From contig JANQJR010000042.1 in NCBI GenBank assembly GCA_028281525.1, positions 1 through 48,143 of the forward strand: a stretch of DNA of 48,143 bases, written 5' to 3'. The notes under the pieces were generated by a model that ran no database searches, was not told the DNA's origin, and was given only the letters and a program-made list of their open reading frames with translations. Source of the DNA: Magnetovibrio sp. Lineage in GTDB: Bacteria; Pseudomonadota; Alphaproteobacteria; Rhodospirillales; Magnetovibrionaceae. A program made the translations under genes and the position numbers. Each line of letters starts with the position of its first letter. The first letter of the stretch is position 1. Positions 37,791 through 47,216 of the stretch are shown piece after piece.

Positions 37791-39071
37791 CTATTCCGCA
37801 GCGTAAAGATGTCTAGGTTTGGGTTTCGCGGAAGCCGCCTTGCGGCGTGTCGCGGCCCAGTCCCACATCCCGACTTCGTCGCGAATGTCCCGGCAGACTT
37901 GGATGACCCGCTCCAGGTCCGCATCGCTCAAGCCGCAGTTGACCGTGAAGCGGACCATGGCCCGTTTTTTCGGGGTCGCCGGGGCGCAGAAGACCGCACC
38001 GAACACGCCCCGGGTTTCCAGGGCGTCGCGCAACCGGATCACGTCGGCTTCGGTTCCGGCTTCCAACCCGATGATCTGGGCCTTGCTGTCCGAAACGTTG
38101 TAGCCCATTTCATCCAAGGCACCCGTGAGAATGCGGTGATTGGCGTGCAGCCGCTCCCGCCGCCATGCCTCCGTCTGGATGATATCGAGCGCGGCGTCGT
38201 AGCCAGCGACCTCATGGGGCAAAACCGTGGTGCTGAAGATCATCGGGAAGGCTTCGTAACGGAAAAATTCCATATTCCGCGCGGAGCCCAACACCACCCC
38301 GCCCCGGCTGGCGACCGCCTTGGACATGCCCACGGTGCGGAAATGTATGCGATCCGCCAGGCCGAGGGACACGGCCAAGCCCTCGCCGTTCGGGCCCAAC
38401 GTTCCGAAGGAATGGGTCTCATCGACCACCAGGATGCACCCTGTACGTTCAGCCACCGCGACCACATCGGCCAGGGGGCAAATGTTTCCGGTGGTGCTGT
38501 AAAGCGCATCGACCACGATGATGCCCGGTCCATACTTACCGACTTGGCGTTCCAGGTGAAACGGGTCGTTGTGCCGGAACGGTCTGGCGACAGCCCCCGA
38601 ATTCGGCACGCCTTCCCAGAGCGATGCGTGCGCGCGCATATCCAGATAGACCGGCGTTCCTTCGGGCGCAATGGCCTGGATCAAGCCGCTGTTGGCGCTG
38701 TAGCCCGACATGCAGAGAACCGCGTCCTCGGCGGCCATGAATTGGGCGATGCGCCGTTCGAAGGTTCGCAATGGACTTTCGTGGCGATGGAGGAATATTC
38801 GGGAGACGGATTGGCCATGGCCGAATTGGCGCAGGGCCTCGATCTCCGCCTCCACGATCCTCGGATCGGCCGCCAGACACAGATAGTCGTTGGTGTGCAT
38901 TTGGATGGCGTTCGGGGGCGGGGTTCGCCCACTTAACGTATGACCGATCCAGTGGCCGTGCGACCAGTCCGGAAAGCTTTTCTCCCGGACGACGCGGAAA
39001 AACGCCGGATCTTCAGGGTGAAGGGCGGCCTTTTGGCCGGATGCGTGTTGTGTGTTTTGTGAGTTTAGCAT
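37791..39071 (-). CDS. cqsA: Alpha-hydroxyketone autoinducer synthase (CqsA/LqsA family)
   Basis: A PLP enzyme of the alpha-oxoamine synthase family that makes long-chain alpha-hydroxyketone or amino-ketone signals (CAI-1 in Vibrio, LAI-1 in Legionella) from an acyl-CoA and an amino-acid-derived substrate. Features matching CqsA: NDYLCLA, SGYSANSGL, HASLWEGV, YGPGIIVVDALYST, VDETHSFGT, the PLP lysine in GMSKAVASRGG, and RGVFGAVFCAPATPKK. 426 residues, slightly longer than VcCqsA (389) through N- and C-terminal extensions. The HASLWEG segment favours CqsA over KBL, BioF or ALA synthase. Divergent from the kinase gene, giving the synthase-sensor-regulator set. Confidence 0.9.
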   Translation of the reverse strand: MLNSQNTQHASGQKAALHPEDPAFFRVVREKSFPDWSHGHWIGHTLSGRTPPPNAIQMHTNDYLCLAADPRIVEAEIEALRQFGHGQSVSRIFLHRHESPLRTFERRIAQFMAAEDAVLCMSGYSANSGLIQAIAPEGTPVYLDMRAHASLWEGVPNSGAVARPFRHNDPFHLERQVGKYGPGIIVVDALYSTTGNICPLADVVAVAERTGCILVVDETHSFGTLGPNGEGLAVSLGLADRIHFRTVGMSKAVASRGGVVLGSARNMEFFRYEAFPMIFSTTVLPHEVAGYDAALDIIQTEAWRRERLHANHRILTGALDEMGYNVSDSKAQIIGLEAGTEADVIRLRDALETRGVFGAVFCAPATPKKRAMVRFTVNCGLSDADLERVIQVCRDIRDEVGMWDWAATRRKAASAKPKPRHLYAAE

Positions 39072-39285
39072 GGTTAAGTCTCCTCTTTGATTACCATTGG
39101 GAGACTTAGATTAGGTCACGTAACCATAAATGGCATGGATTGGCTGAACGCCTGCCTTATCCATGATAGTGTCCTCGCGGCGAACGTGCCCACGAATAGT
39201 ATGGTTTTATCATTTTGAGGCGCAGTTTACCGTATTGCAGGCGAACTTGTTTTTCGAATACGGGATCAAATACGGGAATGATGTG

Positions 39286-40596
39286 ATGGACATGGCACAC
39301 CGGGCATGGGGGAGAACGCTTGAAGCGTTTGCGTGGGTCAAGGGGCGCTATCTCAACGGGTTCGAATTTATGAAATTCCACCTCATCGGCTTGCTCGGTG
39401 TCAGTGGTTTCCCCTTGTTTTATTTCATATGGAACGACCTCTACCCCCAGCCTTACGAAAACCTCTGGTTGCGCCTTTTCCTCGCCGGACTGTGCGGGGT
39501 GTTCTTGTTCACCAGCTATTTCCCCCCCCGGATACGCGCGTACGTACCGCTTTACGCCTACATCACCGTTGTTTTGGCTTTGCCGTTCTTTTTCACCTTC
39601 ATGCTGTTGAAAAACGACGCCAACGCCGTTTGGCAAATGTCAACGATTTGCGCGGTGGTTTACGTGATTTTGATTTTCGATACCGTCAACATGCTGGTTG
39701 CTTGGGTCGCGGGAACCGTTCTCGCCGTCATATCTTTTGCTTTGACGTCGGACGGCGTGGCGATCCCACAGGGGGCTCTGACCGGGGTGCCGGTTGTTCT
39801 GTTCGCTTTTGCTGGAGGGCTTCTCTTCAGTCATGGAGAAGAGATCACGAAATATAAGCGGCGTATGCAGACGGTCGCGGCGTTGGGCAGCAGCATCGCT
39901 CACGAAATGCGTACGCCGTTGCTCGGCATCAAATTGGATGCCGAAGGCATGCGCCGCAAGCTGTCCCGGGCGGCGGACGGCCATATCCAGCCGCGGGATG
40001 TTGAGGTCCTGAGCACCGCCGTCGACAGGATCGAGCGTCAGGTCGTGTTCGCCAACACCGTGATCGATATGCTTTTGACGAATGTCCGCCAGGAAAAGAT
40101 CGACCCGGCAACCTTCCAACATCATTCCATGGCCGGAATCGTCGAACAAGCCTTGGACCGTTATCCCTTCAAAGCGGACCAAAAGGATAAGATTACGTTG
40201 GATCTCCAGCGCGATTTTCGGTTCTTTGGTTCCGACATCCTGATGATCCATGTTCTGTTCAACTTGTTGAAGAACGCCTTGCGGGCGATTGCCGCGGCCA
40301 ATCGCGGGGAGATATCCATCCGCCTGGAAGCGGGCGAATCGGACAACCGATTGATTTTCCTCGATACCGGAACTGGGATCGCGCCGGACGTCTTACCCCA
40401 TATTTTCGACAGGTTCTTCACGGGCTCCGAAACCTATAGCGGCGCCGGTATTGGGTTGTCGTTATCAAGGCGTGTCATTCATGGGTTCATGGGGACCATT
40501 GCGTGTACGTCGGAATATGGTAAGTTTACGGAATTTACAATTTCACTACCTGTATCTCAGGGGGGCCCGGAACAGGATGCACGTTCGCAATACTGA
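39286..40596 (+). CDS. cqsS: CqsS/LqsS-type membrane sensor histidine kinase
   Basis: A 436-residue inner-membrane sensor. The first ~185 residues have six membrane segments with the CqsS-type signature GVSGFPLFYFIW and YPQPYENL, the autoinducer-sensing module. H206 lies in the H-box SSIAHEMRTPLLGIK; the ATPase part has the N-box NLLKNALRAI, G1 DTGTGIAPD and G2 GAGIGLSLS. Vibrio CqsS has a receiver domain at the end; this protein lacks it, as LqsS does, and the regulator is a separate protein. I choose ATG 39286; an earlier ATG at 39163 would add 41 residues without family character. It overlaps the regulator gene by 20 bp. Confidence 0.85.
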   Translation: MDMAHRAWGRTLEAFAWVKGRYLNGFEFMKFHLIGLLGVSGFPLFYFIWNDLYPQPYENLWLRLFLAGLCGVFLFTSYFPPRIRAYVPLYAYITVVLALPFFFTFMLLKNDANAVWQMSTICAVVYVILIFDTVNMLVAWVAGTVLAVISFALTSDGVAIPQGALTGVPVVLFAFAGGLLFSHGEEITKYKRRMQTVAALGSSIAHEMRTPLLGIKLDAEGMRRKLSRAADGHIQPRDVEVLSTAVDRIERQVVFANTVIDMLLTNVRQEKIDPATFQHHSMAGIVEQALDRYPFKADQKDKITLDLQRDFRFFGSDILMIHVLFNLLKNALRAIAAANRGEISIRLEAGESDNRLIFLDTGTGIAPDVLPHIFDRFFTGSETYSGAGIGLSLSRRVIHGFMGTIACTSEYGKFTEFTISLPVSQGGPEQDARSQY

Positions 40597-41623
40597 CACG
40601 CCAACCACGTTGCCGTTCTTTCATCCGACATCGGTCGTCGTTGTCGATGACGATCCTGATTTTCTGCAGAGCTTCGATTTTCTGGTTGGTGACGAGATCG
40701 CCTGCCGGCTCTACAGCAACCCGCAGGATGCCGTGGCGCACCTGAAAGACGACGCAACAACGGCGTTGCCGGGTGCGCCTTTCTTCTTTCCGTGTGCGAG
40801 CGCCGAAGGCTATCGCCGCTTCTTTGAGCCGACAGACCGTTTCATCGCATTTACGTCTTCGAAAATCCGCGATTTGATGTTCAACGACCGCCGGTTCGAC
40901 ATGCCCTCCGTCGTAGTGGTTGATTTCGACATGCCGGACATCGACGGTGTGGAGTTCTGCCGCCGGATCAAGGACCTGCCTTGCAAAAAGGTAATCCTGA
41001 CCGGCAAGGCCGATGAAAAGGTTGCCGTCCAGGCGTTCAACGAAGGCCTGATCGACCGTTTTATCTGTAAGCATTCGGAGACGGTTTCCGAGGAAATCTT
41101 CGCCACCCTCCACCAATTGCAATGGGCTTACTTCAAGGATCTCACTGCGCCCATGGTGGAGGCTTTGCGGGTCAAGCCCCCTGAGTTCGTCGATGATCCG
41201 GGGTTCGCAGCGTATTTCCAATCGCTTTGCGAAAGAGAAGGCGTGGTCGAGTATTACTTTTCAGCCAATCCCCAAGGCGTCTTGATGCTTGATGCCGATG
41301 GGGGCATGAAGTTTCTGTTGGTTCGTGGCGATCGGGATTTGCGCGCCCATTGCGAAATTGTAGAGGACTACGAGGGACCGCAGAAATTGCAAGAGCGGTT
41401 GATGTCGGGGCAGGAGCAGCCGTGGTTCCCCACTCATCATGGATATTATGAGCCAGAAATCACGAACTGGCAGGACTACATGTATCCGGTTGAGCGGATT
41501 GCAGGACGGGACGACTGGAGTTGCAGCCTGATTGGCGGCGTTGAGACGTTCTTCGATCCCGATGGGCGGCTTCAATCCTTCAGTCTGTTTCGCGGGGGCG
41601 CGCATGCCCCCGTGCTTCAATAA
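40577..41623 (+). CDS. lqsR: LqsR-like response regulator
   Basis: A 348-residue protein with a receiver domain: acidic pocket VVVDDDPDFL (D24-D26), phosphoacceptor D116 in VVVDFDMPDIDG, T142 in ILTGKADEK, and K165. Between strands 2 and 3 there is an insertion of about 55 residues, unusual for receivers. The ~170-residue C-terminal part has no DNA-binding domain that I can see (DPGFAAYFQSLCEREGVVEYY onwards), so output may be enzymatic or through protein contact, as suggested for LqsR. Cognate partner of the kinase because of the 20-bp overlap. Confidence 0.78.
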   Translation: MHVRNTDTPTTLPFFHPTSVVVVDDDPDFLQSFDFLVGDEIACRLYSNPQDAVAHLKDDATTALPGAPFFFPCASAEGYRRFFEPTDRFIAFTSSKIRDLMFNDRRFDMPSVVVVDFDMPDIDGVEFCRRIKDLPCKKVILTGKADEKVAVQAFNEGLIDRFICKHSETVSEEIFATLHQLQWAYFKDLTAPMVEALRVKPPEFVDDPGFAAYFQSLCEREGVVEYYFSANPQGVLMLDADGGMKFLLVRGDRDLRAHCEIVEDYEGPQKLQERLMSGQEQPWFPTHHGYYEPEITNWQDYMYPVERIAGRDDWSCSLIGGVETFFDPDGRLQSFSLFRGGAHAPVLQ

Positions 41624-41679
41624 GGTTCTTTTCTCCGAAGGCGTGAGGATAGAAAACCTGATTGAGCCGATTGGGGGCA

Positions 41680-41740
41680 GGCCCAAGGTTCAAGCCTGCC
41701 AGCCCACTACCAAAACCCAGACTCTAAAGTCTGGTTTTTT
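41680..41740 (+). terminator. Terminator after the regulator gene, preceded by a tRNA-3'-end-like hairpin
   Basis: CCAGACT/AGTCTGG (41717-41723 with 41728-41734) with a six-T run is a clear terminator. It is almost the same as the one after tRNA-Val at 3369. Just before it, GGCAGGC and GCCTGCC pair around CCAAGGTTCAA, then AGCCCACTACCA: this recalls a tRNA T-arm and CCA end, possibly a broken tRNA. Confidence 0.7.
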
Positions 41741-41783
41741 CGCTTTCAAACGCACGATAGAGTGCGCTTTCGAAGAAAGCAGG

Positions 41784-42263
41784 ATGGGGCTAACGATGAC
41801 GCCGAACACCGACACAGTTGTAAGAAGCACGCAGCCGGAAGATACCGAAAAATGGCTTCCCATGCGACTGGCCTTATGGCCGGAAACGGATGAATCGCAG
41901 CACCGCAAGGAAATGGCCATGATGTGCTCCGATCCGAAGCGCTACGGTGTTTTTGTCTGTGAAGACGGCCAAGGTACGTTGGTCGGTTTCGCCGAGGTCT
42001 CTCTGCGCGAATGGGCAGAAGGGTGCGAGTCGTCTCCGGTCGGTTACCTTGAGGGCTGGTTCGTTGAACCCACCAACCAGCGACAAGGCGTCGGCGCGAG
42101 GCTCGTTCAAGCCGCCGAGGACTGGGCGCAATCTCGTGGATGCACGGAAATGGCGTCCGACACCAACCTTGGCAATCAGGTCAGCGAAGCCGCACACTTG
42201 AAACTTGGGTTTCAGGTTGCCGCCGAAGTGATCGCATTCCGCAAGACGTTGGCGCCCCGTTAA
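41784..42263 (+). CDS. GNAT acetyltransferase, AAC(6')-like
   Basis: A 159-residue GCN5-type N-acetyltransferase. The acetyl-CoA loop QRQGVGARL and the preceding YLEGWFVEP strand are well preserved; RSTQPEDTEKWLPMRLALWP at the start and ASDTNLGN in the C-terminal half are typical of aminoglycoside 6'-N-acetyltransferases of the Iz/Ib subgroup. Chromosomal homologues often do not give resistance, so the substrate is open. The start may be ATG 41784 or ATG 41796. It follows the terminator at 41740 and has its own promoter region. Confidence 0.8.
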   Translation: MGLTMTPNTDTVVRSTQPEDTEKWLPMRLALWPETDESQHRKEMAMMCSDPKRYGVFVCEDGQGTLVGFAEVSLREWAEGCESSPVGYLEGWFVEPTNQRQGVGARLVQAAEDWAQSRGCTEMASDTNLGNQVSEAAHLKLGFQVAAEVIAFRKTLAPR

Positions 42264-42399
42264 AATACGGCGGTTTTTTGTTTTCACGCGGCGGCAAGCC
42301 GTTCCATTTCACGCCTTTTCTGTGATCTTCACATTCCTTCTGAAATTCGTATGCTATGCTCCGTGAAGGTGATGCATAAGACGTGGGGAGGAAACACGC

Positions 42400-43671
42400 A
42401 TGGCGACAGCCGACGCCCGTTATATCAGCCGTTTGACGCGCAAAACCCTGGCGGTGGTCCTGGCCGGCGGCCGCGGCAGCCGGTTGGAGGTGATGACCGA
42501 TTGGCGCACCAAACCGGCGGTGCCGTTCGCGGGCAAGTTCCGCATCATCGATTTCACCCTGTCCAACTGTGTGAATTCCGACATTCGCAAGGCCTGCGTG
42601 CTGACCCAGTACAAGTCCCACTCCCTGATCCAGCACCTGATGAAGGGCTGGACGTTCCTCAATTCCGAACATCAAGAGTTTTTGGACATCGTGCCCGCGC
42701 AACAGTGGCGCGACGAAGATACCTGGTACGAGGGCACCGCGGACGCGGTGTATCAGAGCCTCGACATCATCGAAGGCTACGACCCGGAATATGTACTGAT
42801 CCTGGCGGGCGATCACGTCTACACCATGGACTACGGCTCGATCCTGCAAACCCATGTGGAATCGGGCGCCGACTTCACCGTGGCCTGCATTCCCACCACC
42901 ATTGCCGAAGCCACCCAGTTCGGCGTCATGCAGGTCGACGAAGACGGACGCATCGTCGGGTTCGAGGAAAAACCGGAAAATCCGCAGCCCATTCCCGGCA
43001 GTCCCCATCACGCCTTGGCGAGCATGGGGATTTATGTCACCAAACTGAGCTTCCTGCACGACCAATTGATCCGTGATGCCGAGTTGATGGACTCCAAGCA
43101 TGATTTCGGCAAGGACATCATTCCCTACATCCTGAACCATGGCATGAAATTGCAGTCCCACACCTTCCGCGGTCCGCTCGGCGGGCAGCCCTATTGGCGC
43201 GACGTCGGAACGCTGGACGCGTACTTCCAAGCCAACGTGGAGCAACTGGCGCCCATCCCGCCGATCAACCTGCACGATCCGCAATGGCCGATCCTCACCC
43301 ATCATCCGCAACTGCCGCCCGCGCAGCTGACGGGTCAGCCCGACAGCTGCAAGTTCGGCACGTCGATGATCAGCGGCGGCTGCGTGGTGGATTCCTCGTC
43401 CGTCACCAACTCGATTCTGTTTTCCAACGTGCTGGTGGACTCGGGTTGCGAACTGGACGGCGTGCTGGCCCTGCCGGGTTGCCACATCGGCGCGGGTTCA
43501 AAGCTCACCAACGTCATCCTGGACAACGGCTGCTGGGTGCCCGAAGGCACGATCATCGGAGAAAACGCGGAAGATGACGCCAAACGTTTCATCGTCACGC
43601 CGGGCGACGTGACCGTGGTGAACCGCGAAATGCTCGGCCAGGGCGTGCACTACAAACCCGGTATCCGCTAA
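42400..43671 (+). CDS. glgC: Glucose-1-phosphate adenylyltransferase
   Basis: Makes ADP-glucose for glycogen synthesis. 423 residues, normal length. The N-terminal pyrophosphorylase domain has [20 protein letters not shown], then [11 protein letters not shown] and the substrate region [20 protein letters not shown] lies between. The C-terminal part is a left-handed beta helix ([20 protein letters not shown]). GGGGAGGA lies before ATG 42400. No other glg gene is in the window; it stands near sucrose-phosphate synthase and pgi, so it belongs to a sugar-storage or osmolyte neighbourhood. Confidence 0.96.
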   Translation: MATADARYISRLTRKTLAVVLAGGRGSRLEVMTDWRTKPAVPFAGKFRIIDFTLSNCVNSDIRKACVLTQYKSHSLIQHLMKGWTFLNSEHQEFLDIVPAQQWRDEDTWYEGTADAVYQSLDIIEGYDPEYVLILAGDHVYTMDYGSILQTHVESGADFTVACIPTTIAEATQFGVMQVDEDGRIVGFEEKPENPQPIPGSPHHALASMGIYVTKLSFLHDQLIRDAELMDSKHDFGKDIIPYILNHGMKLQSHTFRGPLGGQPYWRDVGTLDAYFQANVEQLAPIPPINLHDPQWPILTHHPQLPPAQLTGQPDSCKFGTSMISGGCVVDSSSVTNSILFSNVLVDSGCELDGVLALPGCHIGAGSKLTNVILDNGCWVPEGTIIGENAEDDAKRFIVTPGDVTVVNREMLGQGVHYKPGIR

Positions 43672-43678
43672 CTTCGAT

Positions 43679-43759
43679 TTAGAGTGCGATCGGATTAGGT
43701 TGATGCATATGAGCGTCAACCTAATCCGTGAATCGCCCTCTAACACGTTGATTAGGGAC
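43679..43759 (-). repeat. REP-like palindromic repeat, copy 2
   Basis: Inverted copy of 30813-30893. Core stem CGGATTAGGTTGA with TCAACCTAATCCG (13 bp perfect) around TGCATATGAGCG, with outer arms TTAGAG and CTCTAA. It directly follows glgC and overlaps the last eight bases of the next, convergent gene, so it may end both transcripts. Confidence 0.85.
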
Positions 43760-44819
43760 GGGGTTCCAGTTCCGCGAACAACGGCGTGCGCACGCTGGCG
43801 AGGATTTGTTCCACGGTGAAGAAATCGATCTCACCGCCGTCGAGCGCTTGGCGCTCTTCCGGTGTGGACATCACCACTTCGCCCAACACTTCCAGACCGC
43901 CGACCAGACCGGACATGGTCTCGCCCCGGGGCCGGGTGCGGTCGCGCGGCACGAAATAAAGATCCACATCGCCGCCGTCCTGCGCCGCAACGATGATATT
44001 GGCGGTGAGCCGCAAAATGCGTTGCTCGTTCAACGCCGCCCAGTGGTCAATCCAGCGCCCGGCGCCTTCGCTGATGGTTTGCGGGTCGCCCGACCACTTG
44101 GCCACCGGAACGGGATACTCCGTTTCGATCGCGGGAATGTCGCCGTCCGACGTCAGGTTGCGCAGCTTGGCTTCCAACGGAAAAGCCGTGCCGCCGATGG
44201 GACACGCCGGGGGACGTTCGAAAAATTGATAATGCAAATGGCCAGGGATGGACGCGCCCGCGTTGACGCCATTGTAGAAACCCAAAAAATTCGGCATGCG
44301 CGCGGCCAGGGCGACGAGATCGCTCACCACCCGCTTGATGTCCTGGCCGCCCTCGGGGGCAAAAGCCCATTCCTGGGTTTCGTGCACGCTTGAGGCCACC
44401 ACCACATGGCTGGGCAACAGCGGAAACGGGTTCATCCAGGCATGAAACGCCTTGCCGTTCACATTCAATTCGTAGCCCAGCTCCGCGCCTTGTTGCTGCC
44501 AGATGACGTTGTCGCGGCACAAGAAGCAGCCGTCATGGGCGGCGATCACCCCTTCGGGGGGGGCGCTCACGCCCGCACCGTTGAAACGCGCCAAACGTTT
44601 GGCGTTGAATTGAACGCGGAAGTAACACGACGGATGGTCCGGGTGCTGGAACACAAAACGTTCGACGCCCGACAACTGGTCCTTGATAAAGCCGGTTTGG
44701 CGCTGGTTTTCCTCCAATGCGCCAACCGCGCCGCCGAGACCGACGGCGGCTTCCGTGTTCCTCAGAGCTGCGTTTAATTCCGTCCATGCGGAATCATATG
44801 TATTCACCTTATTGAGCAT
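43752..44819 (-). CDS. HIT/GalT-fold nucleotidyltransferase-like protein (DUF4922-type)
   Basis: A 355-residue protein with the histidine triad variant GHLHYQFF and a preceding NGVNAGAS, as in GDP-hexose phosphorylases and DUF4922 proteins of the HIT/GalT superfamily. DGCFLCRDN near residue 105 could bind zinc. These proteins transfer or phosphorolyse nucleotidyl groups on sugars; the substrate here might be ADP- or UDP-glucose, given glgC and sucrose-phosphate synthase next door, which is inference. I choose ATG 44819 for its GGAG; an upstream extension to 44957 is doubtful. Confidence 0.7.
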   Translation of the reverse strand: MLNKVNTYDSAWTELNAALRNTEAAVGLGGAVGALEENQRQTGFIKDQLSGVERFVFQHPDHPSCYFRVQFNAKRLARFNGAGVSAPPEGVIAAHDGCFLCRDNVIWQQQGAELGYELNVNGKAFHAWMNPFPLLPSHVVVASSVHETQEWAFAPEGGQDIKRVVSDLVALAARMPNFLGFYNGVNAGASIPGHLHYQFFERPPACPIGGTAFPLEAKLRNLTSDGDIPAIETEYPVPVAKWSGDPQTISEGAGRWIDHWAALNEQRILRLTANIIVAAQDGGDVDLYFVPRDRTRPRGETMSGLVGGLEVLGEVVMSTPEERQALDGGEIDFFTVEQILASVRTPLFAELEPRP

Positions 44820-45103
44820 TGCGTCTCCAATAGGGCCGGCAGTTGTGATTCCCCACTCCCGCCACCCTGATATTTCGTGCAAAGCAGCAATCTGGTCAAG
44901 CAGTATTGCACGAATCCGTAAAGCAATTCCAAACATACGACGGGCCCGGATGGACATCTGTGAGACCGCCCGTTTGACCCTCGGGGCCCCGCGCTCTATA
45001 AAAAGGTAGGGGAATCAGCAACACAGCAAGAATGGGCGGCGCCCGTCCAATGATCGGCGAAATCTGGGCGCGGCGGAACCCATGAATTTGAGGAATGACA
45101 GCC

Positions 45104-45751
45104 ATGCGCGGAGATTCCATCGTCATCGAAGACCACCACCGCAAGGCCGCGGCGGGCATCGCGCCCATCGTGCGGGCCAGCTTGACGGACAACGGCAAGC
45201 CCATCGGCGTCACCGTCGCAGGCGAATCGGGCAGCGGCAAATCGGAAATTGCCGCCGCTTTGGCCGAGGCCTTGGGCACGGACGGCATTGCGTGCGTGAT
45301 TCTCGGCCAGGACGATTATTTCGTATATCCGCCCAAATCCAACGACGCCGCGCGGCGCAAGGATATCGGTTGGGTCGGCCCGCAGGAAGTCAAACTGGAC
45401 CTGCTGGACGACCACATGCGCGCGATCATCGATGGTGCGCAGACGCTCGAAAAACCCGAAGTGGTTTACGAAGACGACACGGTGGAAAGCGAAGTTTTGA
45501 ATACCAGCGGCATACGGGTGGTGATCGCGGAAGGCACCTACACCACCCTGATTCCGTCGGCCACCCACCACGCGTTCATCGACCGCGACTACACCCAGAC
45601 CCGCAAACATCGCGAAAAGCGCAATCGCGACGCATCGGAACTGGACACCTTTATCGACCGTGTACTGGAAATCGAACACGGCATCATCTCGGCCCACAAG
45701 GCCAAGGCGGACATCATCGTCAACGAGGATTATTCCGTTTCACCGGCTTAA
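45104..45751 (+). CDS. Uridine-kinase/phosphoribulokinase-like P-loop protein
   Basis: A 215-residue cytosolic P-loop kinase. Walker A is GESGSGKSE, Walker B-like ILGQDDYF, and the region KHREKRNRDASE near the end resembles the lid/substrate part of uridine kinase and phosphoribulokinase. GAGGA lies nine bases before ATG 45104; an ATG at 45095 is the alternative. It lies 31 bp upstream of sucrose-phosphate synthase and is probably in its operon. A kinase for a sugar or nucleoside in the same pathway is plausible. The exact substrate is unknown. Confidence 0.72.
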   Translation: MRGDSIVIEDHHRKAAAGIAPIVRASLTDNGKPIGVTVAGESGSGKSEIAAALAEALGTDGIACVILGQDDYFVYPPKSNDAARRKDIGWVGPQEVKLDLLDDHMRAIIDGAQTLEKPEVVYEDDTVESEVLNTSGIRVVIAEGTYTTLIPSATHHAFIDRDYTQTRKHREKRNRDASELDTFIDRVLEIEHGIISAHKAKADIIVNEDYSVSPA

Positions 45752-45782
45752 AGACGCCCGCTAGAGGCGTGGAGGGTTTCCC

Positions 45783-47201
45783 ATGCATATTGCGTTTCTC
45801 AACCCCCAAGGCAACTTCGACCCGAACGATTCCTATCTCACCGAACACCCCGATTTCGGCGGGCAACTGGTGTACGTCAAAGAAACGGCGCTGGCCATGG
45901 CCGAACAGGGACATAAAATCGACATCGTCACCCGACGCATCCGCGACGATGCGTGGCCGGAGTTCGCCGCAGACGAAGACACCTATCCCGGATACGAAGG
46001 CCGGGTGCGCATTTTGCGCTTCCCGTGCGGCGGTGACGTGTTCCTGGGCAAAGAGCACTTGTGGCCCTACTTGCCGGAATTCGTCGATAACATGCTGGAG
46101 TTCTACATCATCCACGATTCCCCGCCGGAATTCTTCACCGCGCACTACGGCGATGGCGGCTATTGCGCCGTGCTGGCCCAGTCCAAGACCAACATCCCGT
46201 TCACCTTCACCGGCCACTCGCTCGGCGCGCAAAAATTGGACAAACTCGGCACCACATTGGAAAACGTCGATGTGATGCAAGATCGCTTTGCGTTTTCCCA
46301 GCGTGTCGCCGCGGAGCGCATGAGCATGCGCCGCGCGCACCGCATCATCACCTCCACCGAACAAGAGCGCTACGAGCAGTATTCCCATCCGCTCTACGCC
46401 GGGGCTTTGGATGTGCGCATGCCGCACACCTTCCGGGTACAACCGCCAGGGGTGAACATGCGGGTGTTTTCTGCGCGCACGCGCCCCGACGACGCCGAGT
46501 TCGAAGCCAAACTCAACCAACACCTGGGCCCCAATGGCACGCCGTACGTGTTGGTGTCGAGCCGCCTGGACGAAAAGAAAAACATCATCGGCGTGGTTGA
46601 GGCCTTCGCCCGCTCCGCAGCTTTGCGCGAACGCGCCAAGTTGGCAATTTGCATTCGCGGCATCGACGATCCGTTCGCCGAAATCTCCAAGCTGCCCACG
46701 GCGGAACGCGCCGTGCTGCGTCCAATCCTGGACATCATCTCGGAAAACGGCCTAAAGGAGCGCACGGCGTTCTTGAACCTCCATTCCCAATACGAGCTGG
46801 CGGCGGCGTATCGCATCCTGGCGGCGCGGGGGTCGGTGTTCGCGCTGACCGCCTTCTATGAGCCGTTTGGCTTGGCGCCCATTGAAGCGGCGGCCTGCGG
46901 CCTGGCTCCGGTGGCGACTCGAAACGGCGGCCCGTCGGAAACTTTCGCCGAAGGCGGCGGCGTTCTGGTCGACCCGTTCGACGCCGACGATATTGCGCGC
47001 GGCTTGCTCGAAGCGTTGGAAAACCAGCAGGAACTAGCGGATGAGGCGCACAACATGGTTTTGCGCAAATTCACGTGGCATCAGACCGCAACGGGGTATA
47101 TCGAGGCCATCACGTCGATACCGCGGCCGGGCAACAACCTGCTGCATCCGGATGCGTGCGAATTGATCCGCGCATATCTGGAAGACCGCGAAAAGAACTG
47201 A
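45783..47201 (+). CDS. spsA: Sucrose-phosphate synthase (GT4 glycosyltransferase)
   Basis: Makes sucrose-6-phosphate from UDP- or ADP-glucose and fructose-6-phosphate. The sequence matches the bacterial sucrose-phosphate synthase pattern: FLNPQGNFDP, HPDFGGQLVYVKE (phosphate-sugar site), FTGHSLGAQK, PPGVNMRVF, SSRLDEKKN and the nucleotide-sugar site FYEPFGLAPIEA. 472 residues, no phosphatase domain attached, so sucrose phosphatase must be elsewhere. A mannosylfructose-phosphate synthase is a less likely alternative. Followed 15 bp later by pgi, which supplies fructose-6-phosphate. Sucrose is a usual compatible solute in such bacteria. Confidence 0.88.
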   Translation: MHIAFLNPQGNFDPNDSYLTEHPDFGGQLVYVKETALAMAEQGHKIDIVTRRIRDDAWPEFAADEDTYPGYEGRVRILRFPCGGDVFLGKEHLWPYLPEFVDNMLEFYIIHDSPPEFFTAHYGDGGYCAVLAQSKTNIPFTFTGHSLGAQKLDKLGTTLENVDVMQDRFAFSQRVAAERMSMRRAHRIITSTEQERYEQYSHPLYAGALDVRMPHTFRVQPPGVNMRVFSARTRPDDAEFEAKLNQHLGPNGTPYVLVSSRLDEKKNIIGVVEAFARSAALRERAKLAICIRGIDDPFAEISKLPTAERAVLRPILDIISENGLKERTAFLNLHSQYELAAAYRILAARGSVFALTAFYEPFGLAPIEAAACGLAPVATRNGGPSETFAEGGGVLVDPFDADDIARGLLEALENQQELADEAHNMVLRKFTWHQTATGYIEAITSIPRPGNNLLHPDACELIRAYLEDREKN

Positions 47202-47216
47202 GCGCAAGGGGGGGCG

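Noticed and set aside
43498-43746. Minus-strand 82-codon frame over the end of glgC and the repeat
   Set aside because: It begins in the repeat with the same peptide (LEGD-x-R-x-R-L-x-L-I) as the frame at 30.8 kb, so it is repeat-derived and antisense to glgC.
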